Below, piece after piece: positions 5,867-13,311 of a DNA stretch of 38,797 nt. Every line of letters starts with the position of its first letter. Within the stretch, counting starts at the first letter, position 1. Below the pieces are notes generated by a model. It was not told where the DNA came from, searched no databases, and saw nothing but the letters and a program-made list of their open reading frames with translations. A program made the position numbers and the translations under genes. This stretch comes from a virus. The DNA is taken from the IMG/VR virus record IMGVR_UViG_3300049433_000118, positions 1 to 38,797 of that record; one strand, given 5' to 3'.

Positions 5867-5896
5867 AGTATCCAACCGGGAGCGAGGAGATGTCAT
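5867..5896 (-). promoter_or_regulatory. Promoter for the reverse gene at 5479-5859
   Basis: On the minus strand ATGACA (5891-5896), five of six matching TTGACA, is followed after 18 nt by GATACT (5867-5872). The -10 ends 7 nt before the start ATG, so transcription would begin at about the start codon (leaderless). The -35 overlaps the start codon of the forward gene at 5895. Confidence 0.5.
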
Positions 5897-6113
5897 GCGC
5901 CTGTCCGTGGTCCTGCTGCTGCTCTCCCTGGCCGGGGTCCTGGGCGGCGCGGCGCTGATCGGCCTGCCGGCGCTGGGCGGGGCGGTCATCTTCGACAGCC
6001 TGGCGACGGGCGTGTACGCGCTGCTGCGTGATGACGGGGACCGGGCGCGGCCGTCGGTGCACGAGGTCCCGACGCTGGCGAACATCCTTGAACGGGCGCG
6101 GGGCGCGGCGTGA
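5895..6113 (+). CDS. Small membrane protein
   Basis: A 72-residue protein with a strong GAGGAG Shine-Dalgarno. The first 50 residues are hydrophobic, probably two helices: LSVVLLLLSLAGVLGGAAL, then a LPALGGAVIF turn region. A charged tail (RDDGDRARPSVHEVP) follows. Possibly a membrane or signal-anchored accessory protein; it does not resemble a complete holin and is far from the lysis genes. It ends in a GTGA overlap with the next ORF. Confidence 0.5.
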   Translation: MRLSVVLLLLSLAGVLGGAALIGLPALGGAVIFDSLATGVYALLRDDGDRARPSVHEVPTLANILERARGAA

Positions 6114-6436
6114 CGGGCGCGGCGTGGATGGGCGGGCCGACCGAGGAATGGCGTCACTTCCTATGCTGCTACTCGGCAGCACCGGGTGAGCTGAAGTGCC
6201 AGCGTGATGCCGCCTGGCACGGGATGGTGATCGGCGAGGTCGATCTCATCGCGATGGAGTCCTGCGACGAGCACGTGCCGATTATGAGGCAGGTAGCCGA
6301 CTACGTTCACCAGCTCGTTCACCCATGCGGCATCCCTGACTCGATGTTCCGCTGGCCGGAGAACGAGTGCTACACCGACTGGGACGAGTCGGCTGAGTTC
6401 GCCGCTGAGGTCACTGAGCAGGCGCGGGCGTCGTGA
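6110..6436 (+). CDS. Hypothetical Cys-containing protein upstream of portal
   Basis: A 108-residue soluble protein starting at GTG 6110 (GTGA overlap). It contains CCYSAAPGELKC, CDEHV and two later Cys, with His residues between (DYVHQLVHPCG), which could form zinc sites. The C-terminus is acidic and Glu/Ala-rich. Its stop overlaps the portal start, so it is co-translated with the head operon. No family recognised. Confidence 0.5.
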   Translation: MTGAAWMGGPTEEWRHFLCCYSAAPGELKCQRDAAWHGMVIGEVDLIAMESCDEHVPIMRQVADYVHQLVHPCGIPDSMFRWPENECYTDWDESAEFAAEVTEQARAS

Positions 6437-7857
6437 GGCTGCTCGACCGCCTTATAAGGCGTGACGCGGGTTACTGGGAGGGGCAGGCCAGCGGCGCGGC
6501 GGTCCTGACGAGCTCCTACGGGTCGCCGGACCGGGAGGCGGTGCTGCCGCAGCTGGCGGGCTGGGCGCAGCAGGTCAACGGGTCGGACTCCCCTGTGTTC
6601 TCCGCCATCTTGGTGCGGATGATGCTGCTGGCCGAGGCGCAGTTCCAGTTCCAGGCGAAAGCGGACAAGCACCTGTTCGGGAACGAGACGCTGAGCCTGC
6701 TCGAGAAGCCGTTCGGGCCGGGGTCGACGTCGGGCGAGCTGATCGCCCGGATGGAGCAGGACGCGAGCCTGGCCGGCAACGCCTACATCTGGGCCCCGCC
6801 GGGCGAGGGCCGCCTGGTGCGGCTGCGCCCGGACTGGGTCACGATCGTCTCCGAGCTGGTCCGTACGGACGACGGCGGCAGCTACCGGCGGAAGGTCGGC
6901 TACTGGCACCAGCCGCCGCAGGGCGTCACGGGCCACGGCGCGCCGTTCATGGCACTGGCGGACGAGACGGCCCACTGGCACCCGATCCCGGACCCGGCGG
7001 CGGACTTCCGGGGCATGAGCTGGCTGACGCCGGTGATGCGGGACGTGCAGGGCGACGACGCGATGACCCGCTACAAGGTCAGGTACCTGCAGAATAACGC
7101 GACCCCGAACATCGTGATCCGGTACAGCCAGAAACTGCAGCCGGCCACGGTCGACGCGATCCGGGAGCGGGTTACGGCCCGGTACGGCGGCCCGGACAAC
7201 GCGGGCAAGACCCTGGTACTCGACCAGGGCGCCGACCTGACGCTGGCCGGGAACAGCCTGTCGCAGATGGACTTCAGCAACGTGAGCGTCGACGGGGTGC
7301 AGCGGATCCTCGCCCCGTCCGGCGTGCCGGCGCTGCTGATCGGCCTGGAGTCGATCAAGGGCGCGGGCAAGAGCTACGAGGACGTCATCCGCCGGTTCGC
7401 GGACCTGACCTTGCGGCCGCTGTGGAAGACGCTGTGCGCGGCGCTGGAGGGAGTCGTCCCGGACGTGCCGCAGGGGGCGAGACTGTGGTACGACACCGGG
7501 GCGATCGCGGCGCTGCAGGAGGGCGAGCAGGTCAGGGCGCAGGTCTCGCTGATCCGCGCCCAGGCGCTGCTGGCGTACGGGCAGGCGGGCTACGAGCGGA
7601 TGTCGGCGGTCGCGGCGGTCGAGGCCGGCGACGTGTCGCTGCTGAGGCCGTCGGCGGCCCCGCCGCCGATGCCGGCCGGGAACGTGCAGCACATGCTGCC
7701 GCAGGCGCAGCCGGGGGCGACGGCCACCCCGCTGCCGCCGTCGGCGCCGCGCCTGCCGACGGGGTCGACCTCGCCGGGTGACGGCGGGAACGGGACGCGC
7801 CCGGCGCCGGTGGCGTCGGCGGCACGTCGGGCGCTTAATGGGAGTTCCGGTGGATGA
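6433..7857 (+). CDS. Portal protein (HK97 family)
   Basis: A 474-residue portal of the HK97 type, the dodecameric ring through which DNA enters and leaves the head. Recognisable parts are the N-terminal helix, ASLAGNAYIWAPPGEGRLVRLRPDWVTI (wing/clip region strands), the stem region YKVRYLQNNATPNIVIRYSQKL, and the late block VDGVQRILAPSGVPALLIGLESIKGAGKSYEDVIRRFADLTLRPLW, which is a family signature. The last 70 residues are a disordered Pro/Ala-rich tail. GTG 6433 overlaps the preceding stop. Protease and capsid genes follow, as usual. Confidence 0.92.
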   Translation: MRLLDRLIRRDAGYWEGQASGAAVLTSSYGSPDREAVLPQLAGWAQQVNGSDSPVFSAILVRMMLLAEAQFQFQAKADKHLFGNETLSLLEKPFGPGSTSGELIARMEQDASLAGNAYIWAPPGEGRLVRLRPDWVTIVSELVRTDDGGSYRRKVGYWHQPPQGVTGHGAPFMALADETAHWHPIPDPAADFRGMSWLTPVMRDVQGDDAMTRYKVRYLQNNATPNIVIRYSQKLQPATVDAIRERVTARYGGPDNAGKTLVLDQGADLTLAGNSLSQMDFSNVSVDGVQRILAPSGVPALLIGLESIKGAGKSYEDVIRRFADLTLRPLWKTLCAALEGVVPDVPQGARLWYDTGAIAALQEGEQVRAQVSLIRAQALLAYGQAGYERMSAVAAVEAGDVSLLRPSAAPPPMPAGNVQHMLPQAQPGATATPLPPSAPRLPTGSTSPGDGGNGTRPAPVASAARRALNGSSGG

Positions 7858-9133
7858 GCGGCTGGCCGCCATGATGCGGGCGGCCGGCGCGGTGACGAAC
7901 CCCGGCGGCACCGAGCGGCTGCACGCCTACTGGGTGCACGGCGAGGGCGCCGCAAAAATTGGCTGGATGAAGCCGGGCGATTTTGACCGGTGCGTCCTCG
8001 AGCTCGGCAAGTACATCAAAGACCCGCAGGGTTACTGCGCGAAGGCTCACAAAGAGGCGACCGGCATGTGGCCCGCGCAGCACGCGGCCATGGAGAAGCA
8101 CGCAGGAAGGGCAGCACCGATGGCGGACAGCAAGCCTTACGGCGACGTGAAGTACGCCGACCCGAAGAACGGCAAGTACCCCATCGACACCGCTGACCAC
8201 GCCAAGGCGGCCTGGTCGTACGTCAACCAGGCGAAGAACGCCGGCCAGTACCCGGCGAACGGCGTGACCCTGGCTGAGGTCAAGGCCGCGATCATGGCGG
8301 CGTGCAAGCACTTCGGCATCGACGTGGCCGACGACGGCAAGCAGCCGGCGTCCCGCGCGGAGTTCATGCGGCTGTACCCGCTGGAGGACATCCACATCAT
8401 CCGCTCCGAGCAGGGCGGTGACGGCCGCGTTGTCGAGGCGTACGCCGCGGTGTTCGGCCAGGAAGCGGAGATCCACGACCACGAGGGGCACTACCTGGAG
8501 GTCATCGAGCCGTCCGCGTTCAACCGGGCGATCGACCACGCGTCGCGGGCCCGCGGCGGGTTCGCCGGGTCGGTGAAGGTGCTGTGGAACCACGGCCGGG
8601 ACCTGTCCGGCGCCCCCTCGGACCGGTTCTCCATGCCGATCGGCGTCCCCGTGCACATCGCGGCGGAGGCCCGCGGGGTGCTGACCCGCACCCGCTACAG
8701 CGAGACGCCGCTGGCTGACGAGGTGCTGGAGAACATCCGCAACGGGTCAATCACCGCGCAGTCGTTCGTCGGCCCCATCATGCGCTCGGACCCGCAGCTG
8801 CGCCGCGGGGACCGCTACCGCCCCGACAGCACCGGGGGCCTGCGCACCGTCCGCCGCACCGAGCTGGGCCTGCGTGACTACGGCCCGGTCCTGTGGCCCG
8901 CCTACTCGGGCGCCGAGATCCTCGGCGTCCGCATGTCCACTCCCGGCCAGTTCGGCCCGGACCCGGACGAGCACGAGGAGCAAGACCCCGGCACTCCCTC
9001 CGGTGAGGGACCCGCCGCCGGCGACCCGCTCAGCCGCGATGACGGCGACGAGCACTCGGCCCGGTATCACCAGCACGCGCTGTACGAGCTCCGCAGCAAG
9101 GAGCAGCGAGAGGCGATCGGGCTGGTCTGGTAA
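7850..9133 (+). CDS. Multidomain prohead maturation protease
   Basis: About 427 residues. The C-terminal domain (residues about 185-370) is an HK97-type prohead protease: VEAYAAVFGQEAEI, VKVLWNHG with the catalytic His, GSITAQSFVG with the probable Ser nucleophile, and LRDYGPVLWPAYSGAEILGV. Two extra domains precede it. Residues about 20-80 read AAKIGWMKPGDFDRCV then DPQGYCAKAHKEATG, a small domain known from phage head proteins. Residues about 95-165 read YGDVKYADPKNGKYPIDT then AAWSYVNQ, resembling the DUF6582 type. The start GTG 7850 has GGGAG five nt upstream; ATG 7838 is the alternative. It cleaves scaffold and capsid N-termini during maturation. The tail is acidic. Confidence 0.85.
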   Translation: MDERLAAMMRAAGAVTNPGGTERLHAYWVHGEGAAKIGWMKPGDFDRCVLELGKYIKDPQGYCAKAHKEATGMWPAQHAAMEKHAGRAAPMADSKPYGDVKYADPKNGKYPIDTADHAKAAWSYVNQAKNAGQYPANGVTLAEVKAAIMAACKHFGIDVADDGKQPASRAEFMRLYPLEDIHIIRSEQGGDGRVVEAYAAVFGQEAEIHDHEGHYLEVIEPSAFNRAIDHASRARGGFAGSVKVLWNHGRDLSGAPSDRFSMPIGVPVHIAAEARGVLTRTRYSETPLADEVLENIRNGSITAQSFVGPIMRSDPQLRRGDRYRPDSTGGLRTVRRTELGLRDYGPVLWPAYSGAEILGVRMSTPGQFGPDPDEHEEQDPGTPSGEGPAAGDPLSRDDGDEHSARYHQHALYELRSKEQREAIGLVW

Positions 9134-9156
9134 CGCGCTGAACGGAGTACCGCGTC

Positions 9157-10590
9157 ATGGCGACGCTGAAGGAAAAGTCCGAGGAGATGGCCCGCATCAA
9201 GGGCGAGCTCCAGCGGATGGAAACCTCCGAGGAGACCACCGAGGAGAACGACGGCGACCTGCGGGACACCCTGGTTGAGCGGTGGAAGCAGCTCGACGAG
9301 GAGACCAAGCCGATCATCCGGCGGATGGAGGAGATCCGCGCCATCACCCGCACCGCTCAGGATCCGGCGAACCTCGAGCGGCCCGCCGGGTACGACGGCG
9401 ACGGGAACGGCGGCGGAACCGCGAGGCGTACCGCCCCCGACTTCTGGCCGCAGAGCAACCGCAGCCCGTACGAGGACCTGGACGCGGTCCGCAGTCACGT
9501 CGTCACCCGCGCTGACCTGCGCGCCCGGGCGCTCGACGCGGTCGAGCTGGAGGCTAAGCGGTCCGGGCTGGCGCACGACTTCGCGGAAGAGGTCACCCGC
9601 AAGATCCAGGACGGCGGCACCTACGCGAAGAACAACATCGCGGAGCACTGCCTGCTGACCGGGTCGGAGGAGTACCAGGAGGCGTTCCGCGCTTACCTGG
9701 AGAACCCGCAGGGCATGGCCCAGCGCGCCGCGCTGAGCTTGACCCTGGCAAATGGTGGGTACCTCCTACCGTTCGTACTAGACCCAACGATCATACTAAC
9801 CAACTCGGCCAGCGCGAACCCGTGGCGGCGGATCTCCCGGATCGTGACGACGACCAGCAGCACCTGGAACGGCGTGAACTCGGCCGGCGTCACGGCGCAG
9901 ATGGTCGGCGAGGCGTCGGTGTTCGCGGACGCGACCCCGACGGTCGGCAACGTCGTGATCACGCCGCAGAAGGCGGACGCCTACATCTTCGGCAGCTACG
10001 AGGTGCTCGAGGACACCGACTTCGGGCAGCAGCTCCCGATGCTCCTGGCGGACGCCAAGGACCGGCTGGAGGAGTCCCAGTTCGCCACCGGCAACGGCAC
10101 CCCGCCGAACACCCAGGGCGTCGTGTCCGCCGCCACCACCGTGATCACCACGGCCACGACCCTGGTCATCGCGGTCGGCGACGTGTACGCGCTGCAGGGC
10201 GCGCTCCCGGCCCGCTTCCGCAACTCGGCTAAGGCCGCCTGGGTCGCGAACGTGGCGATCATCAACGCGTTCCGGCAGCTCGACACCGCGGGCGGCGCGT
10301 CGTTCTGGACGAACCTCGGCAAGGGCCAGCCGGAGACGCTGCTGGGCGCCCCGATCTACGAGTCCACGACGATGAGCGGCACCAAGTCCGTCGGGTCGCT
10401 TGAGGCGATCTTCGGGGACTTCCAGCAGTACGTGATTTGCGACCGCGTGGGAGTCAGTATGATTTACGAGCCCTTGGTCAAGGACACGACCACGGGCAGG
10501 CCGACCGGGCAAGCCGCGTGGGCGATGTTCTGGAGGTTCGGCGCGCAGGTCAGCACGCCGAATGCCTTCCGCGTTATGAAGGGCGCCTAG
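9157..10590 (+). CDS. Major capsid protein (HK97 fold)
   Basis: A 477-residue HK97-family capsid protein. The first 60 residues are a charged coiled coil (EEMARIKGELQRMET, then EETKPIIRRMEEIR), equivalent to the delta/scaffold region removed by the protease. The mature shell part follows from about residue 190 (LTLANGGYLLPFVLDP), with the E-loop/A-domain signatures VGEASVFADATPTVGNVVITPQKADAYIFGSYEVLEDT, LEESQFATGNGTPPNTQGV and a C-terminal GVSMIYEPLV stretch. A CGGAG Shine-Dalgarno precedes the ATG. It lies directly after the protease, as in HK97-like phages. Confidence 0.93.
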   Translation: MATLKEKSEEMARIKGELQRMETSEETTEENDGDLRDTLVERWKQLDEETKPIIRRMEEIRAITRTAQDPANLERPAGYDGDGNGGGTARRTAPDFWPQSNRSPYEDLDAVRSHVVTRADLRARALDAVELEAKRSGLAHDFAEEVTRKIQDGGTYAKNNIAEHCLLTGSEEYQEAFRAYLENPQGMAQRAALSLTLANGGYLLPFVLDPTIILTNSASANPWRRISRIVTTTSSTWNGVNSAGVTAQMVGEASVFADATPTVGNVVITPQKADAYIFGSYEVLEDTDFGQQLPMLLADAKDRLEESQFATGNGTPPNTQGVVSAATTVITTATTLVIAVGDVYALQGALPARFRNSAKAAWVANVAIINAFRQLDTAGGASFWTNLGKGQPETLLGAPIYESTTMSGTKSVGSLEAIFGDFQQYVICDRVGVSMIYEPLVKDTTTGRPTGQAAWAMFWRFGAQVSTPNAFRVMKGA

Positions 10591-10604
10591 AGTCCCGGCT
10601 GACC

Positions 10605-10675
10605 GTCTGGCGCTGGCTTTCCCTAGTTGAGAATCGCCTACGGGACAGTTCCCGGCGAGGGAAAGCCAGCCAGAC
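10605..10675. repeat. Long inverted repeat between capsid and HNH genes
   Basis: GCTGGCTTTCCC (10612-10623) pairs perfectly with GGGAAAGCCAGC (10659-10670). Allowing a 2-nt bulge, the stem extends outward to 10605 and 10675 for about 17 bp. Inside the loop a second stem, CGGGA/TCCCG (10641-10645 with 10650-10654), can form. No T-run follows. It may reduce read-through after the capsid gene, act as an RNA processing signal, or mark the border of the HNH insertion. Confidence 0.65.
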
Positions 10676-10681
10676 TAGTAT
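10676..10681 (+). promoter_or_regulatory. -10 element of a leaderless-type promoter
   Basis: TAGTAT matches the actinobacterial TANNNT -10 pattern and ends 6 nt before the ATG of the HNH gene, so transcription would start at about the start codon. No good -35 is visible 17-18 nt upstream, and the start lacks a Shine-Dalgarno. Confidence 0.4.
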
Positions 10682-10687
10682 GACTGT

Positions 10688-11368
10688 ATGGATGAAAAGA
10701 AGTGCTCCCGGTGCGGCCAGGTCAAGCCGCTGACGGAGTTCCACCGGATGGCCGCCGGCGCTGGGGGCGTCCGCTCTGACTGCAAGCCGTGCCACCTGGA
10801 CTACATGAGGTCCAGCTACGTCCCGCGCGTGCACGAGCCCGAGCAGATGGTGTGCCCTCAGTGCGGGGGGAGCTTCACCCGCGTCAGGACGCAGGGCCAG
10901 CCGAGGGTCTACTGCTCGCGTAAGTGCACGATGGCGGCCAGCGAGCAGCGGAAGGTGGACCGCAACGCCGGGTCGGGGCCGCGCCGCTGCAGTTGCGGCG
11001 CCGAGGTGGCCACCCGGGTAGGCAAGCCCGTCTGCCCGGACTGCCAGAAGGACCCTCGTCCGGATGCGCAGGTTCGCGACCGGGCCCGGACGCTGCGCGC
11101 CTACGGCCTGACCGAGGCCGACTGGGACGGCCTCGTCAAGCGCCAGGGCAACCGCTGCGCCATCTGCCGCACTGATAAGCCGGGCGGCCGCGGCGAGCGC
11201 TGGCACATCGATCACGATCATGTAACAGGCCAGGTACGCGGCCTGCTGTGCCACCGCTGCAACATGGGCATCGGGTTCTTCCTCGACGACCCTGGCACCC
11301 TCAAGGCGGCGGCCCGGTACGTGGCCAGGCACCGGCAGGCGGAACTCTTCCCAGGAAAGGCAGGCTGA
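10688..11368 (+). CDS. HNH endonuclease, Endonuclease VII-like, with extra Zn modules
   Basis: A 226-residue protein. The C-terminal domain (residues about 140-220) matches the recombination endonuclease VII / HNH type: YGLTEADWDGLVKRQGNRC, AIC, WHIDHDHVTGQVRGLLC and HRCNMGIGFF, with the His-Asp-His catalytic core and the zinc Cys pairs. Two small N-terminal zinc modules precede it: CSRCGQVKPLTEFH with CKPC (residues 5-35), and CPQCGGSF with YCSRKC (about 56-80); a third Cys cluster is CSCG/CPDC. It sits alone between capsid and head accessory genes behind a hairpin and a leaderless-type promoter, typical of a free-standing homing-type insertion, though a role in resolving DNA branches during packaging is possible. 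Confidence 0.82.
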   Translation: MDEKKCSRCGQVKPLTEFHRMAAGAGGVRSDCKPCHLDYMRSSYVPRVHEPEQMVCPQCGGSFTRVRTQGQPRVYCSRKCTMAASEQRKVDRNAGSGPRRCSCGAEVATRVGKPVCPDCQKDPRPDAQVRDRARTLRAYGLTEADWDGLVKRQGNRCAICRTDKPGGRGERWHIDHDHVTGQVRGLLCHRCNMGIGFFLDDPGTLKAAARYVARHRQAELFPGKAG

Positions 11369-11370
11369 CC

Positions 11371-11793
11371 GTGGCCAACAGGTACGCGATAGCCCCGGCT
11401 GTGGTCCAGCTGGCGTCTGGCGCGAGCGTGTTCGTGGACGCGGGCTCGCTGTGGCCGTCCGCGGGCGCGGTGGTGACCGCGGCGCCGGCGCTGTTCGCGA
11501 CGGCGATGACACTGGCCGCGACGGGCGTGGCATCAGTGAACCCGAACCCGGTGGCGCGGAGCATCACGATTACCGGCGGCACGGTGACGCAGATCGCGGT
11601 GAGCGGCACCAACACCGGCCAGACGAGCGGCACGTTCACCGTGCCCGCGGGCGGCTCGATAACGGTGACCTACAGCGTGGCCCCGACTTTCACCGACGCT
11701 GACCCGGTGCCGACGGCGGGGGCGTACCCGTTCGTCAACAGCGTCCTGGCCGGCTACCTGGCCGCGTACCCGAACGGCCCGCAAGTCTCATAG
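11371..11793 (+). CDS. Probable head decoration/structural protein, Ig-like
   Basis: A 140-residue protein starting at GTG 11371. It is rich in Thr, Ala, Val and Gly with alternating strands (SITITGGTVTQIAVSGTNTG, GTFTVPAGGSITVTYS), suggesting an immunoglobulin-like beta-sandwich. It follows the capsid gene (interrupted by the HNH gene) where decoration or head-stabilising proteins are usually encoded. The ending is Tyr/Pro rich (GYLAAYPNGPQVS). Function inferred from place and fold type only. Confidence 0.5.
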   Translation: MANRYAIAPAVVQLASGASVFVDAGSLWPSAGAVVTAAPALFATAMTLAATGVASVNPNPVARSITITGGTVTQIAVSGTNTGQTSGTFTVPAGGSITVTYSVAPTFTDADPVPTAGAYPFVNSVLAGYLAAYPNGPQVS

Positions 11794-11805
11794 GAGGATG
11801 CCCGC

Positions 11806-12069
11806 ATGGACTGGTTCCTGGCCCAGGACACGTTCACCGCCGACCTGAGCGACCACACGCAGAAACGGGTAGTCAAGGGCGACCCGCTGCCCGGCGATCA
11901 CGAGCTGGTTAAGCGGGACCTGGACGCGACGGCCGCTGCGGCGAAGGCGGGCACCGACCGGGCGCCGCTGTTCAAGAAGCTGGACACCGGCGAGGAAGAG
12001 CCCGCGCCGAAGCCGTCGGCAGCTGCGCGGGCGGCGGCGAAGGTAACAGGGAAGCCGGCGAAGGCATGA
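11806..12069 (+). CDS. Small head-region protein
   Basis: An 87-residue protein with a very strong AGGAGG Shine-Dalgarno 7 nt before ATG 11806. The first part is beta-like (WFLAQDTFTADLSDHTQKRVVKGD); the C-terminal third is a Lys/Ala/Pro-rich, probably disordered tail. Proteins of this pattern (short folded region followed by an Ala/Lys tail) occur after capsid genes in many actinophages. Exact role unknown. It ends in an ATGA overlap with the next gene. Confidence 0.5.
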   Translation: MDWFLAQDTFTADLSDHTQKRVVKGDPLPGDHELVKRDLDATAAAAKAGTDRAPLFKKLDTGEEEPAPKPSAAARAAAKVTGKPAKA

Positions 12070-12407
12070 TCACCCCGGCCGACAGCGCGCCGACTCCGCC
12101 GGAGCAGGTCCCCGCGTCCACGTGGGACATCCAGGCACCCTATGACCCGGGCACGCCGAGCCCGGTCCAGATGCACGGGGACGCTGACGCGGGCGGCCGC
12201 GACGACGTCGCCGGGGATGTGGCCGGCGCGCAGGCGAACGCGGAAGCGCGTTACCGCGAGCACATGTCCGACACGTACGGCCAGGGCTCGACGATCGGCG
12301 ACCTGATGACGATGCCGCCAGGCGGCCTGGACCCGGCGGCCAGCTCGCCCGGCACCACCGACCCGTCCGGCGCGTTCTACGACCCGCCGCGGAACTACGG
12401 AGGCTGA
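12066..12407 (+). CDS. Hypothetical head-region protein, paralogue 1 (MITPADS)
   Basis: A 113-residue, low-complexity, Pro/Gly/Asp-rich protein. It opens MITPADSAPTPPEQ and contains WDIQAPYDPGTPSP. The next gene opens with the same seven residues and also has a DIQAP motif, so the two are tandem paralogues. No catalytic or metal-binding motif. It is probably a flexible virion-associated or assembly protein, judged only by its place among head genes. Confidence 0.5.
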   Translation: MITPADSAPTPPEQVPASTWDIQAPYDPGTPSPVQMHGDADAGGRDDVAGDVAGAQANAEARYREHMSDTYGQGSTIGDLMTMPPGGLDPAASSPGTTDPSGAFYDPPRNYGG

Positions 12408-12408
12408 C

Positions 12409-12666
12409 ATGATCACTCCCGCCGACAGCCCGTCGAGCCCGGGGAACTACGCCGCGGTACAGGTACAGCCACTGGACATCCAGGCGCCGACGGGGGACCT
12501 GTCCGCGGTGACTGAGGCCGCGGTGTCACTGGCCGCGCCGGGCGGCCCGCGGCAGGCCCAGTCGGAGACGCTGCTGTCCGGGGCCGACGGGCCGGGCGTC
12601 ACCGCCGGCTACTCCGGCGGCGGCGGCGAGGACTGGCCGGGCGGCCCGCGGCCCGCGGGTGCCTGA
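12409..12666 (+). CDS. Hypothetical head-region protein, paralogue 2 (MITPADS)
   Basis: An 85-residue, Ala/Gly/Pro-rich protein beginning MITPADSPSSPGNY and containing LDIQAPTGDLSAV, clearly related to the preceding gene over the first 40 residues but diverged after. The C-terminus is glycine-rich (GYSGGGGEDWPGGP). It starts 1 nt after the preceding stop and overlaps the glycosyltransferase start. Function unknown. Confidence 0.5.
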   Translation: MITPADSPSSPGNYAAVQVQPLDIQAPTGDLSAVTEAAVSLAAPGGPRQAQSETLLSGADGPGVTAGYSGGGGEDWPGGPRPAGA

Positions 12667-13300
12667 CTGCGTCATCGGCTACGTGCACGGCGGCACGGTC
12701 CGCGCCGAGTTCTGCGCGTCGCTGCTGGCCGTGTGCATGGAAGGCGAGACGCGGGTCCGTACCGTCGTGGCGCTCGCGAGCGGGCCGAACATCTCGACGG
12801 GCCGGAACCTGATCGTCCGGGAGTTCCTGGACGGGAACCTCGCGCCGTGGCTGTTCATGTGCGACACCGACATGGTCCTGGAGCCGGACACGGTCGACCG
12901 GCTGGTCGCCGCCGCTGACCCGGCGGACCGCCCGGTGGTCGGCGCCCTGTGCTTCTCGCTGAGCCAGGGGCAGAAGTACCCGACGATGTACGAGCTCGTG
13001 GAGGGCGCTCCCGGCGGCCTGGCGTTCCGTCGCTACCGCGAGTGGCCCGAGGACGCGTGCGTGCGGCTGTCGGCGACGGGCGCGGCGTGCCTGCTGGTGC
13101 ACAGGGACGCGCTGCTGGCAGTGGAGAAGCACGCGAGCGACCCTGCCGCCCCGTGGTTCCGCGAGTCGGCGGTCGGCGCGCCGATGTCGCTGATGGGCGA
13201 GGACCTGACGTTCTGCCTGCGCTGCGCGGCGGCGGGCATCCCGGTGCACGTGCACACCGGCGTCCGGGTGGGCCACATGAAGACGACGATGCTGATCTGA
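12659..13300 (+). CDS. Glycosyltransferase, GT-A fold (family 2-like)
   Basis: A 213-residue predicted glycosyltransferase. A nucleotide-sugar-binding N-terminus is followed by SGPNISTGRNLIVREFL and FMCDTDMVLEPDTVDRLV, in which DTD is the metal-binding DxD motif. PVVGALCFS follows, and later GEDLTFCLRCAAAGIPVHVHTGVRVGH supplies the usual ED-x-x-F catalytic-side motif. It starts at GTG 12659, overlapping the previous gene. With the methyltransferase next to it and a second glycosyltransferase at 20302, it probably decorates virion proteins; modification of another acceptor cannot be excluded. Confidence 0.78.
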   Translation: MPDCVIGYVHGGTVRAEFCASLLAVCMEGETRVRTVVALASGPNISTGRNLIVREFLDGNLAPWLFMCDTDMVLEPDTVDRLVAAADPADRPVVGALCFSLSQGQKYPTMYELVEGAPGGLAFRRYREWPEDACVRLSATGAACLLVHRDALLAVEKHASDPAAPWFRESAVGAPMSLMGEDLTFCLRCAAAGIPVHVHTGVRVGHMKTTMLI

Positions 13301-13311
13301 GAGGCGGCCTG

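Noticed and set aside
5895-6113. Holin
   Set aside because: It has two hydrophobic stretches, but it lies between terminase and portal, far from the endolysin. The gene at 31652 has the proper holin pattern and position.
6370-7911. 513-codon minus-strand ORF over the portal gene
   Set aside because: Shadow of the portal reading frame; Arg-rich with no recognisable domain.
10605-11368. Group I or II intron containing the HNH gene
   Set aside because: The capsid gene ends normally before the hairpin and the next gene begins normally after the HNH gene; no split coding sequence and no conserved intron core was seen.
10574-11533. 319-codon minus-strand ORF over the HNH gene
   Set aside because: Antisense of a gene with intact HNH and zinc motifs; no ribosome site or family features.
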